Assembly (NCBI RefSeq): GCF_947495705.1
Contig: NZ_CANLZR010000005.1
Coordinates: forward strand, 210,362-274,361
DNA length: 64,000 bases
Reading direction: 5' to 3'
Source of the DNA: an uncultured Phycicoccus sp.
Lineage (GTDB): Bacteria > Actinomycetota > Actinomycetes > Actinomycetales > Dermatophilaceae
The notes under the pieces are model-generated. The model saw only the letters and a program-made list of their open reading frames with translations, ran no database searches and had not been told where the DNA came from. How positions within the stretch are numbered: the stretch's first letter is position 1; the number at the start of each line of letters is the position of its first letter. Positions 53,044 to 61,444 of this stretch are shown here, one piece after another. Position numbers and translations under genes: made by a program.

Positions 53044-53994
53044 ATGGCCCGCGTCCTCGTCACCGGCTCGTCCGGTCTCATCGGCACCCCTCTCGTCGCC
53101 GCGCTCCGCGGGCGCGGCGACGAGGTGGTCCGCCTCGTCCGCCGGCCCCCGTCCGCTCCGGACGAGGTGCGCTGGGACCCGGGCTCGCGCCGGCTCGACC
53201 CGGGAGTCCTCGACGGGGTCGACGCGGTCGTGCATCTCGCCGGCGCCGGGGTCGGGGACCGCCGGTGGACCCCCGCCTACAAGCACGAGATCCTCTCCTC
53301 CCGGACCGACGGCACCGCCGCGGTCGCGTCGGCCATCGCCGAGACGGGGCGGGACGTCAGGTTCCTGTCCGGGTCCGCCGTCGGGTTCTACGGCGACCGC
53401 GGCGAGGAGGAGCTCACCGAGGGGAGCCCGCCCGGCGCGGGGTTCCTCGCCGACGTGGTCCTCGCGTGGGAGGCCGCCGCCCAGCCGGCGGTCGACGCCG
53501 GCGCGCCCGTCGCCTTCCTCCGGACCGGGCTCGTCCTGGCCCCGCCGAGCGGCTCGTCCCGCTCCCTCCTCAAGCTGGACCGGTCCGGCGTCCTCATCGA
53601 CACCGAGGGCGGGGCCGCGGGCCCGCTGGTCCGGCTGGCTCGGCTGGGTCTGGGTGGGCCGATCGGCTCGGGCCGGCAGTTCTGGCCGTGGATCACGCTC
53701 GTCGACGAGGTCGGCGCGATCCTCCACCTCCTCGACCACGCCGACGTCACCGGACCGGTGAACCTGACCGGGCCCGAGCCCGCGCGCCAGCGCGAGGTCG
53801 CCACCGCACTCGGCCGGGCGATGCACCGCCCGGCGGTCCTCCCGGCGCCCGCGTTCGCCGCCAGGCTGGCCGTCGGCGAGTTCGCGGGTGAGATCGTGGC
53901 CAGCCAGCGCATCGTCGGTGACGTGCTGGTCGCCAGCGGCTACCGGTACACCCACGCCGACCTCGACAGCGCGGCCCGCTGGCTCGTGGGCTAG
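53044..53994 (+). CDS. TIGR01777-family NAD-dependent epimerase-like protein
   Basis: A 316-residue extended short-chain dehydrogenase: nucleotide loop VTGSSGLIGTPLVAALRGRG at the N-terminus, VVHLAGAGVGDRRWT, RFLSGSAVGFYGDRGEE, and the C-terminal helical domain typical of TIGR01777. Found in most actinobacteria next to sucB, lipB and lipA (Rv2216); the substrate is unknown. ATG nine bases after the E2 stop. Its TAG stop overlaps the convergent kinase stop. Confidence 0.88.
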   Translation: MARVLVTGSSGLIGTPLVAALRGRGDEVVRLVRRPPSAPDEVRWDPGSRRLDPGVLDGVDAVVHLAGAGVGDRRWTPAYKHEILSSRTDGTAAVASAIAETGRDVRFLSGSAVGFYGDRGEEELTEGSPPGAGFLADVVLAWEAAAQPAVDAGAPVAFLRTGLVLAPPSGSSRSLLKLDRSGVLIDTEGGAAGPLVRLARLGLGGPIGSGRQFWPWITLVDEVGAILHLLDHADVTGPVNLTGPEPARQREVATALGRAMHRPAVLPAPAFAARLAVGEFAGEIVASQRIVGDVLVASGYRYTHADLDSAARWLVG

Positions 53995-55481
53995 GCCCCC
54001 CGGAGGTCGTGGATGCGCCAGCCGTCGATGGTGCGGACGAGGTCGACCAGCACCTCCTGCCCCGGCCGGGCGGGGCGCCCACTGCTCGCTCCCGCGCCCC
54101 GGACCGTGTAGGCCCCGGTGCCGAGCCGGGCCCGCAGGACCGCCCGGCGAGCGGCGGCCTGGACGGTGACGACATGCTCGACGGTGTAGACGAGCCGGTC
54201 GTAGTGCTGCCCCGCCCGGGCCAGCTCGGCCACACCCGCGGCGTCCCGCGCGTACATCGGCCCCGCCGCGGCCTCGGCGCCCGCCAGGTGCCGCACGTCG
54301 GCCGTCCGCCAGGCCGTGGCGCGGGCCTCGGCCAGCACCTCGAGCAGCTCCTGGGCACGCTCGCGCGGTGCGTCCGGGTCGGCCCGGGGGTCCGCCGCCG
54401 GCACGTCGGTGACGACGGGACCGGGCCGCGGGTCGAGCGACGGCCGGGCGACGGCCGCTGCCGGCCGCGCCGCCGGCGGCCCCGGCTCGTGGGGCCGGAC
54501 CCACCCCGCCACCCCGAGTGCCACGCCCGCGACGACGCCGGCCGTGGCGAGCGCCGGCCGCCACCTCGACGCGAGGACGGGCAGCGCTCGCCGGGCCCGG
54601 TGTCGTGGTGGCCGGTCCGGAGCCCGGTCGGCTGCGGACCCGGCGGCGGCCCGCAGCCGGTAGGTGACGGCGCTGACGTCGTCGTCGGCCTCGACGAGCC
54701 GCAGTGGCTCGGGGTCGGCCGCGCCGAACAGCGCGCACGCCAGCTCGTCCGCGCCGGGCCGTTCGTGCGGGCGGGGCGAGACCGCGGACTCGACGAGGGC
54801 CACGAGCGGTGCCGCCCCGGACCCGGCCCGGGACACCTCAGCCAGCGCGGGACGCAGGCCCGGCGCACCGGGGACGTCACCGGCGAGGCACAGCCACCCG
54901 AGGGCCCCGAGCGCGTAGACGTCGGCGGCCGGCGACGGGTCCGCGCCGAGGAGGACCTCGGGGGCGATGTGCCCCGCGGTGCCCCACACCGGCGCGGGGG
55001 CCTCGCCGACGACCCGGCCGAGCCCGAGGTCGGCGAGCACCGGGCGACCGTCGAGGTCGAGCAGCACGTTGCCGGCCGACACGTCGCCGTGCACCACCCC
55101 GGCCCCGTGGAGCCGGCCGAGCGCGGCGGCGACGGGCGCCAGGACGGTGACGACCTCGCCGGGCGAGAGATGGCCGCGAGCGGCGACGAGCCGCGCCAGG
55201 CTGCCACCGCGCAGGAGCGGCAGGACGAGGGCCGTGCGGCCGTCGTCGAGCGGCACGCAGGACTCGACGGCCAGCACGTGCTCGGCGGCGGTGCGGGACG
55301 TCACGGCCGCCTCGCGTGCGGCGGCCTCGAGGGCCTCGGGCTCGGCGCGGACGACCTTGAGCGCGACCCGGCGGCCGTCGGCGACGCACACCGCCTGCCA
55401 GACCTCGCTCGTGGCGCCCACGCCGAGCAGGTCCCCCACCTCGAACCCCGGCACCCCCGGAGCCACCGTCGTCGCCTCCAT
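53991..55481 (-). CDS. Divergent protein kinase-like protein with a membrane segment
   Basis: A 496-residue protein with a kinase domain at about 12-255: K42 (VALKVV), glycine-rich loop GVGATSEV, and the catalytic segment HGDVSAGNVLLD at 131-142, where HRD is HGD (D133) and the usual Lys-Pro is Ser-Ala, followed by DLG (D151) instead of DFG and GTAGHIAPEV. One membrane helix at about 309-328 separates it from an extracytoplasmic Ala/Pro-rich tail with a helical domain (about 370-496). It is likely an unusual Ser/Thr kinase or an aminoglycoside-type kinase relative. ATG at 55481. Confidence 0.78.
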   Translation of the reverse strand: MEATTVAPGVPGFEVGDLLGVGATSEVWQAVCVADGRRVALKVVRAEPEALEAAAREAAVTSRTAAEHVLAVESCVPLDDGRTALVLPLLRGGSLARLVAARGHLSPGEVVTVLAPVAAALGRLHGAGVVHGDVSAGNVLLDLDGRPVLADLGLGRVVGEAPAPVWGTAGHIAPEVLLGADPSPAADVYALGALGWLCLAGDVPGAPGLRPALAEVSRAGSGAAPLVALVESAVSPRPHERPGADELACALFGAADPEPLRLVEADDDVSAVTYRLRAAAGSAADRAPDRPPRHRARRALPVLASRWRPALATAGVVAGVALGVAGWVRPHEPGPPAARPAAAVARPSLDPRPGPVVTDVPAADPRADPDAPRERAQELLEVLAEARATAWRTADVRHLAGAEAAAGPMYARDAAGVAELARAGQHYDRLVYTVEHVVTVQAAARRAVLRARLGTGAYTVRGAGASSGRPARPGQEVLVDLVRTIDGWRIHDLRGA

Positions 55482-55550
55482 CCCGCCACTCTGGCCGACC
55501 CGCGGGATCCGGCCGCGAGGTTTTCCACAGGCGCCGCGCACCCGGTGTCC

Positions 55551-55556
55551 TAGCAT
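55551..55556 (+). promoter_or_regulatory. -10 box TAGCAT, leaderless LLM-oxidoreductase promoter
   Basis: TAGCAT ends six bases before the ATG at 55563. Confidence 0.5.
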
Positions 55557-55562
55557 CGACGG

Positions 55563-56489
55563 ATGCGCATCGGCCCGGCCCTCGGCCTGGACGCGACCGC
55601 GTCGTCGGCCGCGGAGGTGAGCTGGCCCCACCTGCTCGACCTCGCCCGGCACGCGGAGACGCTCGGGTTCGACCTCGTGGCCCTTCCCGACCACCTCTAC
55701 TACCCGGCGGGCGGCGACGGTGACTACTCGGACCCGGACGAGGACGTCGGCGTCCGCGAGAGCACGGTCATGGCGGCCGCCCTGGCGGCGGCGACGACCC
55801 GCATCCGGCTCGCCCACTCGGTGGTCAACGCCACGTACCGGCCACCCGCGCTGCTCGCGCACGTCGCCGACACCCTCGACGAGATCTCCGGCGGCCGGTA
55901 CTCCCCGGGGGTGGGCGCCGGCAACACCGTCGACTTCGAGGCGATCGGCGTCGGTCACGACCACCGCGTCGCTCGCCTCGAGGAATACGTGGCGATCCTG
56001 CGGGACCTGCTGCGCGACGGGTCGACCGACCGCGCCGGGCGGTACTGGTCCGCTGTCGCGTCGGCGCTGCCGTTGCGTGACACCGCCCGCACCACGCCGG
56101 CCCTGGTCGTCGCCGCGGCCGGGCCACGGTCGATGCGGCTCGCCGCCCGCCATGCGGACGGATGGAACGGCTGGGTCCGCACCCGGGACGCCGGGGCCCA
56201 CGCCCGCGACCTGATCGACGCGCTCGATCGGGCCTGCGCGCAGGTGGGACGCGACCCGGGGACGCTGGCCCGCACGGTCGACCTCACCCTCGACCCGCTC
56301 GACGTCGTCGGTGCGGCGGCGGCCTCACGCACCGCGCTCGAGGACCTCGCCGCGCTCGGCGTCGACGAGGTCCGGTGCTACCTCGCGAGCGACCCGACCC
56401 ACACCGCTCGGCGGGACGCGATGTCGGCCCTGGCCGAGCTCGTCGACGGCCTCGTGGCCGGATCGCCTGCGGGACCCAGCGCCTCCTAG
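55563..56489 (+). CDS. LLM-class (luciferase-like) F420- or flavin-dependent oxidoreductase
   Basis: A 308-residue luciferase-like TIM barrel: DLARHAETLGFDLVALPDHL, TTRIRLAHSVVNATYRPP, GGRYSPGVGAGN, and GPRSMRLAARHADGWNGW segments are typical of the F420/FMN family. Actinobacteria use many such enzymes with F420. Substrate and cofactor are not determined. Start set by a TAGCAT box; its stop overlaps the next -10 box. Confidence 0.85.
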   Translation: MRIGPALGLDATASSAAEVSWPHLLDLARHAETLGFDLVALPDHLYYPAGGDGDYSDPDEDVGVRESTVMAAALAAATTRIRLAHSVVNATYRPPALLAHVADTLDEISGGRYSPGVGAGNTVDFEAIGVGHDHRVARLEEYVAILRDLLRDGSTDRAGRYWSAVASALPLRDTARTTPALVVAAAGPRSMRLAARHADGWNGWVRTRDAGAHARDLIDALDRACAQVGRDPGTLARTVDLTLDPLDVVGAAAASRTALEDLAALGVDEVRCYLASDPTHTARRDAMSALAELVDGLVAGSPAGPSAS

Positions 56490-56492
56490 GGT
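56487..56492 (+). promoter_or_regulatory. -10 box TAGGGT, leaderless peptidase E promoter
   Basis: TAGGGT ends seven bases before the GTG at 56500 and includes the stop codon of the preceding gene. Confidence 0.5.
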
Positions 56493-56499
56493 GGTCGGC

Positions 56500-57234
56500 G
56501 TGCCCGCAGACCAGCCGACGATCCTGGCCACCTCGGGCGGCTACCGCCCCGGCCGCCGCACCCAGCTCGAGTTCGGACCCCTCGTCCACCACGCCGTCGA
56601 GCTGTCGGGAGCCCATGGCCGGCGTCCCCGGCTGACCTTCGTCGGCACGGCCTCGGGCGACCCGCGGTTCATGGACTACTGGGCCCACGAGGCCGGCCGG
56701 GTCGCGGGCTTCGACGTCACCTGCCTCGACCTGTTCCCCATGCCGAACCTCGACGACGTGCCCGGCCACCTCCTCGAGGCCGACGTCGTCTGGGTGAACG
56801 GCGGGTCGGTCGCCAACCTCCTCGCCGTGTGGGACGTCCACGACCTCCGCCCGGCGATGCGGGCGGCGTGGGAGGCCGGGGTCGTCCTCTCGGGGGTCTC
56901 GGCGGGGTCGATCTGCTGGTACGTCGGCGGGACCACCGACTCCTTCGGGCCCGAGCTGCGGGCCGTCACCAACGGCCTGGGCCTGCTCCCCTACGGCAGC
57001 GGCGTCCACTACGACTCCGAGGAGGGCCGCCGCCCGCTCGTGCACCGGCTTGTCGGTGACGGGACGCTGCCCGAGACGCACTGCACCGACGACGGTGTCG
57101 GGCTCGTCTACCGGGGCACCGACCTCGTCGAGGCGGTCAGCGAACGCGACGGCAAGAGCGCCTACCTCGTGACCCGGGCGGGCGACGAGGCGCGCGAGGA
57201 GCGCGTGGAGCCGCGTCGGCTGCCGGGCGCCTGA
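56500..57234 (+). CDS. Peptidase E (S51) family protein
   Basis: A 244-residue class I glutamine-amidotransferase-like serine peptidase. The nucleophile is S134 in GVSAGSICW, preceded by WVNGGSVANLLAVWD. The fold gives cleavage of Asp-X dipeptides in PepE; some relatives are cyanophycinases. GTG at 56500 is set by the leaderless box; the frame is open upstream into the LLM gene. Confidence 0.87.
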   Translation: MPADQPTILATSGGYRPGRRTQLEFGPLVHHAVELSGAHGRRPRLTFVGTASGDPRFMDYWAHEAGRVAGFDVTCLDLFPMPNLDDVPGHLLEADVVWVNGGSVANLLAVWDVHDLRPAMRAAWEAGVVLSGVSAGSICWYVGGTTDSFGPELRAVTNGLGLLPYGSGVHYDSEEGRRPLVHRLVGDGTLPETHCTDDGVGLVYRGTDLVEAVSERDGKSAYLVTRAGDEAREERVEPRRLPGA

Positions 57235-57246
57235 CCGACCGGCCGC

Positions 57247-58278
57247 TCACCGCTGCGGAGTGACGACCTCGACGACCCGCTGCTCGGCGGCGGCGACGCG
57301 CGCGGCGTCGATGACGGCGAGGGTGTGCACGGCGTCCCACGGGTCGACGGGCATCTCGGCCTGCGGGTCGGGCGAGCCGAGGGCGGCGACGACGGCCCGG
57401 TAGAGGTCGGCCTGGGTGCTGCGGGCGCGCGGCACCGGGCGGCGCTCGTCCCCGCGGTAGAGCCAGCCGCAGTGGTCGGGGTCGGGATCCGCCTGCCCCG
57501 TCCACGGGTGGGCCTCGGCCTCGAAGTCGGCCTGGACGTAGGCGCCGTCGCGCCCGAGCAGCCGGACGCGGGGCCCGGGTGCCCCCGCCAGCGACGTGGC
57601 CGACAGGTGCGAGACGACCCCCGAGGCGTGGGTGCACAGGAGGAAGGCGTCGTCCTCGGCCCGGGTGGTGCGGGCCTCGACGGTGGCGGCGACCCGCAGG
57701 ACGGGACCGAAGAGCTGGACGGCGGCGTCGACGAGGTGGGTGTGCAGGTCGAGCAGCAGCCCCCCACCGTCCTCGGCCGTTGCCGTCTCGCGCCACCGGT
57801 CGCGGGCCACGGGCCGCCACCGCTCCCAGCGCAGCTCGTACCGGAAGGGCTCGCCGACCAGCCCGGCGGCGACGACCTCGCGCACCGTCACGTGCTCGGG
57901 GTCGTAGCGCCGGTTCTGGAAGACCGTGAGCGGGACGCCCGCGCGCTCGGCGTACCGGACGACCTCGCCGGCGGACCCCGCGTCGACGGCCAGCGGCTTG
58001 TCGACGACGCACGGGACTCCCGCGTCGACGACCGCGCGGACCTGCTCGGCGTGCCCGCCGCTCGGGGTGGCGAGGACGACGAGGTCGACGCCACCCAGGG
58101 CGAGCAGGTCGGGCAGGGCCGCGACGACCTCGACGCCGGGCAGGTCCGAGCGGGCCGCCGCCGCCCGCTCGGGGCTGCCGGTGCAGACGGCCACGACCTC
58201 GACCCCCGCCTCCCGCAGCCGCGGCGCGTGGATGTCGCGGCCGGCGAACCCGTAGCCGGCGATGACGGCGCGTGTCAT
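57247..58278 (-). CDS. Gfo/Idh/MocA-family oxidoreductase
   Basis: A 343-residue NAD(P)-dependent oxidoreductase: N-terminal Rossmann motif VIAGYGFAGRDIHAPRLREAG, VVLATPSGGHAEQV, and the VDKPLAVD motif with the catalytic lysine, then the C-terminal beta domain (LLLDLHTHLVD). Substrate is probably a sugar or cyclitol. ATG overlaps the MMPL stop by four bases (ATGA), so transporter and enzyme are translated together. Confidence 0.9.
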   Translation of the reverse strand: MTRAVIAGYGFAGRDIHAPRLREAGVEVVAVCTGSPERAAAARSDLPGVEVVAALPDLLALGGVDLVVLATPSGGHAEQVRAVVDAGVPCVVDKPLAVDAGSAGEVVRYAERAGVPLTVFQNRRYDPEHVTVREVVAAGLVGEPFRYELRWERWRPVARDRWRETATAEDGGGLLLDLHTHLVDAAVQLFGPVLRVAATVEARTTRAEDDAFLLCTHASGVVSHLSATSLAGAPGPRVRLLGRDGAYVQADFEAEAHPWTGQADPDPDHCGWLYRGDERRPVPRARSTQADLYRAVVAALGSPDPQAEMPVDPWDAVHTLAVIDAARVAAAEQRVVEVVTPQR

Positions 58279-60542
58279 CGGGTGACGGCCGGCTCGACGG
58301 GGTCGGGCGGCGGGTGCGGCCCGGCGGCGTGGTGCCCCGGGCCCGACCGGCCCCCGTCCGCGACGAGCCGGGCGGGCCACCACACGCGCGGCCCCAGGTC
58401 GTACGCGAGCGCGGGCACGAGCAGCGAGCGGACGACGAAGGTGTCGAGGAGGACGCCGAAGCCGACGATGAAGGCGATCTGGACGAGGAAGACCAGGGGC
58501 AGGACGCTGAGCGCCGAGAACGTCGCGGCCAGGACGATCCCCGCGCTCGTGATGACCCCGCCGGTCACCGCCAGGCCCACGAGGACCCCCGGGCGCGTGC
58601 CCCGGATGAGGGACTCCTCGCGGACCCGGGTCATGAGGAAGATCGAGTAGTCGATACCGAGCGCCACGAGGAACACGAACCCGTACAACGGGATCGACGG
58701 GTCCCCGCTGGTGAACCCGAAGATGTGCTCGAAGACGAGCGCCGCGATGCCGATCGTCGCGCCGAACGAGACGACGTTCGCCACGACGAGGACGAGCGGA
58801 GCCAGGAGCGAGCGGAGCAGGAGCGCGAGGACGAAGAAGATGACGACGAGGATCGTCGGGACGATGACCCGCAGGTCGCGGGTGCTCGCGTCGAGGACGT
58901 CGAGGTTGGTCGCGGCGGCGCCGCCCACGATCGCGTCGGGGCTCACCGCATCGAGGTCCGCCCGCAGCCTGCGGACGGTCTGCTCGGCCTCCTGGCTGTC
59001 CGCGGCGTCCTGGGTCGTCGCCTGGAGCAGCACCGTGCCGTCCACGACCGTCGGGGGCGGGCCCTCCTGCCCGGGCTGCGGGGGGACGAGGCCGAGGTAG
59101 GCGCTCTCGATGCCGGGGTCCCCGCTCACGACGTCGAGCGCGGCCTGCGCGTCGGGCTCGGGGACGACGACCTGGAGCGGCTGGGCCGCGCCCGCGGCGA
59201 AGTGCTCGCCGATGATCTGCTGGGCGGTGATGGAGTCGACCTCGGTGAGGAACGTCTCCTCGATCGTGGCCCCGCTCGCCTTGAAGGTCGGCACGAAGGC
59301 CGCCGCCGCGAGCAGTGCGACGAGGGTGATGCCCCACGTGCGCCGGGGGTGCGAGCCCACCATCCCGGCGACGCGCCCCCAGATGCCGGCCCCGGACCCG
59401 ACGACGTCCTCGGCGTGCTGATGGTCGATCGTCGGCGCGAACGGCCAGAAGACCTTGCGCCCGAACAGGAGCAGCACGGCCGGCAGGAAGGTCAGCGAGG
59501 CGAGCAGCGCACCGGCGATGCCCAGCGCCCCCACGGGTCCGAGCCCGGAGGTGCTGCGCAGCTCGGCGAGCAGGAGGCAGAGCAGGCCGAGGATGACGGT
59601 GGCCGCCGAGGCGCCGACCGGCTCGATGGTGCCCCGCCAAGCCTGCTTGAGCGCCACCCACGAGCTCTCCTCGTCGTGCAGTGCCTCCTTGAAGCGGCTG
59701 ACGAGGAGCAGCGCGTAGTCGGTGGCGGCGCCGACGACGAGGATGAAGAGGATCCCCTGGGACTGGCCCGAGAGGGTGATGACGTCGTTGCTCGCCAGCT
59801 GGTAGACGACGAGCGAGGCCGCCGACAGGCCGAAGACCGCGCTGAGCAGCACCGCGAACGGCAGGATCGGGCTGCGGTACACGATGAGCAGGATGATGAG
59901 GACGACGAGCAGGGCGACCCCGAGCAGGATGCCGTCGATGCCCGCGAAGGCCGCCGAGAAGTCTGCGATGAGCCCGCCGGGGCCTCCGACGTACGCCGTG
60001 AGGCCGGCCGGTGCGAGGGTGCGGTCGATCTCCTCACGCAACGCGTCGGCGCCCTCGGCGAGGGCGGTCGTCTCCTCGGCCGCCGCGGTGCCGGTCGCCC
60101 CGTCGAGCGGGATCGAGACGAGGACGGCCTCCCCGTCCTCGGCGGGGATCGGCGTCACCGAGCGCCCCTCGACGAGGAACCCCCCGAGGGTCTCGCCCTC
60201 CAGGGCCGGCAGGGCGAGGCCCGGCACGGCCTCGGCGAACGCCTGGACGGCGGCGAAGTCCTCGGGGGTCAGCGCGCCGCCCGCCGAGCGTTCGACGACG
60301 ACGAGGTACGGCAGCTCGGTGCTGTCGCTGAAGCGCGCGACGGCCTCGCTGACCAGGGTCGACTCCGCGTTCTGCGGGAGGAACGTCGCGTTGTCGTTGG
60401 ACTGGACGCCGGAGAGCTTGCCCTGGGCCTGGCCGCCGAGCCCGGCGACGACGAGCCACGCGAGCAGGACCAGCACGGCACCGAGCAGGACCTTCCGGGG
60501 CCGTCGTGCACGCTGTCGGTCCGTGGCCTGGTCCTCGCTCAT
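58275..60542 (-). CDS. MMPL-family transporter
   Basis: RND-type membrane protein of 755 residues with two halves: a TM helix at about 15-37, an external domain, five clustered helices (about 175-330), another helix near 370, a second external domain (about 400-545), and five C-terminal helices (about 550-715). Helices contain VGAATDYALLLVSRFKEAL and VALGIDYSIFLMTRVREESL, the typical D/Y proton-relay motifs of the MMPL family. It would export lipids or other hydrophobic compounds. Divergent from lipB with 70 bases between starts. Confidence 0.92.
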   Translation of the reverse strand: MSEDQATDRQRARRPRKVLLGAVLVLLAWLVVAGLGGQAQGKLSGVQSNDNATFLPQNAESTLVSEAVARFSDSTELPYLVVVERSAGGALTPEDFAAVQAFAEAVPGLALPALEGETLGGFLVEGRSVTPIPAEDGEAVLVSIPLDGATGTAAAEETTALAEGADALREEIDRTLAPAGLTAYVGGPGGLIADFSAAFAGIDGILLGVALLVVLIILLIVYRSPILPFAVLLSAVFGLSAASLVVYQLASNDVITLSGQSQGILFILVVGAATDYALLLVSRFKEALHDEESSWVALKQAWRGTIEPVGASAATVILGLLCLLLAELRSTSGLGPVGALGIAGALLASLTFLPAVLLLFGRKVFWPFAPTIDHQHAEDVVGSGAGIWGRVAGMVGSHPRRTWGITLVALLAAAAFVPTFKASGATIEETFLTEVDSITAQQIIGEHFAAGAAQPLQVVVPEPDAQAALDVVSGDPGIESAYLGLVPPQPGQEGPPPTVVDGTVLLQATTQDAADSQEAEQTVRRLRADLDAVSPDAIVGGAAATNLDVLDASTRDLRVIVPTILVVIFFVLALLLRSLLAPLVLVVANVVSFGATIGIAALVFEHIFGFTSGDPSIPLYGFVFLVALGIDYSIFLMTRVREESLIRGTRPGVLVGLAVTGGVITSAGIVLAATFSALSVLPLVFLVQIAFIVGFGVLLDTFVVRSLLVPALAYDLGPRVWWPARLVADGGRSGPGHHAAGPHPPPDPVEPAVTR

Positions 60543-60548
60543 GCCCTC

Positions 60549-60554
60549 AGCCTA
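60549..60554 (-). promoter_or_regulatory. -10 box TAGGCT, leaderless MMPL promoter
   Basis: TAGGCT on the minus strand ends six bases before the ATG at 60542. Confidence 0.5.
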
Positions 60555-60600
60555 GGAGGACGGCCGCCGACATGCCGTGAGCCCCTGGCGGACTCGGGCG

Positions 60601-60606
60601 TACCGT
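60601..60606 (+). promoter_or_regulatory. -10 box TACCGT, leaderless lipB promoter
   Basis: TACCGT ends six bases before the ATG at 60613. Confidence 0.5.
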
Positions 60607-60612
60607 GTCCCC

Positions 60613-61245
60613 ATGCGCTTCGTGCACCTCGGCTTCGCCCCCGACCTCGTCGACTACGAGGAGGCCTGGGCCACCCAGCGCGAGGTGCACGCCCAGGTCG
60701 TCGCGGAGGCCGTCGGCGACACGACCCTGCTGCTCGAGCACGCCCCGGTCTACACGGCGGGCAAGCGCACCGAGCCGCACGAGCGGCCGGTCGACGGCAC
60801 CCCCGTCATCGACGTCGACCGCGGGGGGAAGATCACCTGGCACGGGCCCGGTCAGCTCGTCGGCTACCCGATCGTGCACCTGCCGGAGGTGCCCATCGAC
60901 GTCGTCGCCCACGTGCGCCGGCTCGAGGAGGTCATGATCCGGGTGTGCGCCGACTTCGGCGTCGACGTCGTCCGGGTCGAGGGCCGCAGTGGGGTGTGGG
61001 TGCTCGCCGACGAACGCGGCGCCGACCGCAAGCTCGGCGCCATCGGGGTGCGGGTCAGCAAGCGGGTGACGATGCACGGCTTCGCCCTCAACTGCGACGC
61101 CGACCTCGGCTGGGCCGACGCGATAGTGCCCTGTGGCATCAGCGACGCCGGCGTCTCGTCGCTCACCCGCGAGGCCGGTCGGCCCGTGACGGTCCGCGAC
61201 GTCCTCCCCTACGCCGAGAAGCACCTCGCCGACGTCCTCGGCTAA
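60613..61245 (+). CDS. lipB: Octanoyltransferase LipB
   Basis: Moves octanoyl from acyl carrier protein to the lipoyl-domain lysine of E2 and GcvH, via a Cys-acyl intermediate. The 210-residue enzyme has [17 protein letters not shown] at about 71-87, the catalytic K140 ([11 protein letters not shown]) and C174 (IVPCGIS). Supplies the substrate for LipA next door. The E2 gene with two lipoyl lysines is about 8 kb upstream. Confidence 0.96.
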   Translation: MRFVHLGFAPDLVDYEEAWATQREVHAQVVAEAVGDTTLLLEHAPVYTAGKRTEPHERPVDGTPVIDVDRGGKITWHGPGQLVGYPIVHLPEVPIDVVAHVRRLEEVMIRVCADFGVDVVRVEGRSGVWVLADERGADRKLGAIGVRVSKRVTMHGFALNCDADLGWADAIVPCGISDAGVSSLTREAGRPVTVRDVLPYAEKHLADVLG

Positions 61246-61275
61246 CTCCCCCGACCTCCCTCCCCGGCCCCGGTC

Positions 61276-61364
61276 GGCTTTCTCGGGTCACCCGAGAAGA
61301 CGGCACCTCACCCGGGAAGCCTTCCGGGGTGAGGTGCGGCGTTATCGGGTGACCCGAGAAAGCC
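61276..61364. repeat. Nested inverted repeat between lipB and lipA
   Basis: Outer arms of 19 bases (61276-61294 and 61346-61364) are perfectly complementary. Each arm contains a CGGGTSACCCG palindrome, which the 5' copy extends to TTCTCGGGT-C-ACCCGAGAA. Inside lies another inverted repeat, GCACCTCACCC/GGGTGAGGTGC at 61303-61313 and 61327-61337, closed by GGAAG/CTTCC at 61315-61325. It is much more elaborate than a simple terminator and may be a REP-like or regulatory element. Confidence 0.75.
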
Positions 61365-61431
61365 GCGGGCTGAGGGTGGGCGCCGGGCCCGACGGATGGG
61401 CAGGGGCTGGGGGGCGGTCGGGAGCGGGGCG

Positions 61432-61437
61432 TACCCT
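61432..61437 (+). promoter_or_regulatory. -10 box TACCCT, leaderless lipA promoter
   Basis: TACCCT ends seven bases before the GTG at 61445. It lies about 70 bases downstream of the nested repeat. Confidence 0.5.
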
Positions 61438-61444
61438 GGCGTGC

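Noticed and set aside
49450..54738. A minus-strand frame open for more than 1,700 codons
   Set aside because: It lies opposite lpdA, sucB and the epimerase-like gene, all with clear motifs. Such long antisense frames are expected at this GC content, and the translation is low-complexity Gly/Arg/Asp/Val sequence without motifs.
58272..61352. Plus-strand open frame of about 1,000 codons opposite MMPL
   Set aside because: Antisense to a well-supported transporter; repetitive Arg/Glu/Asp/Gly translation and no motif.
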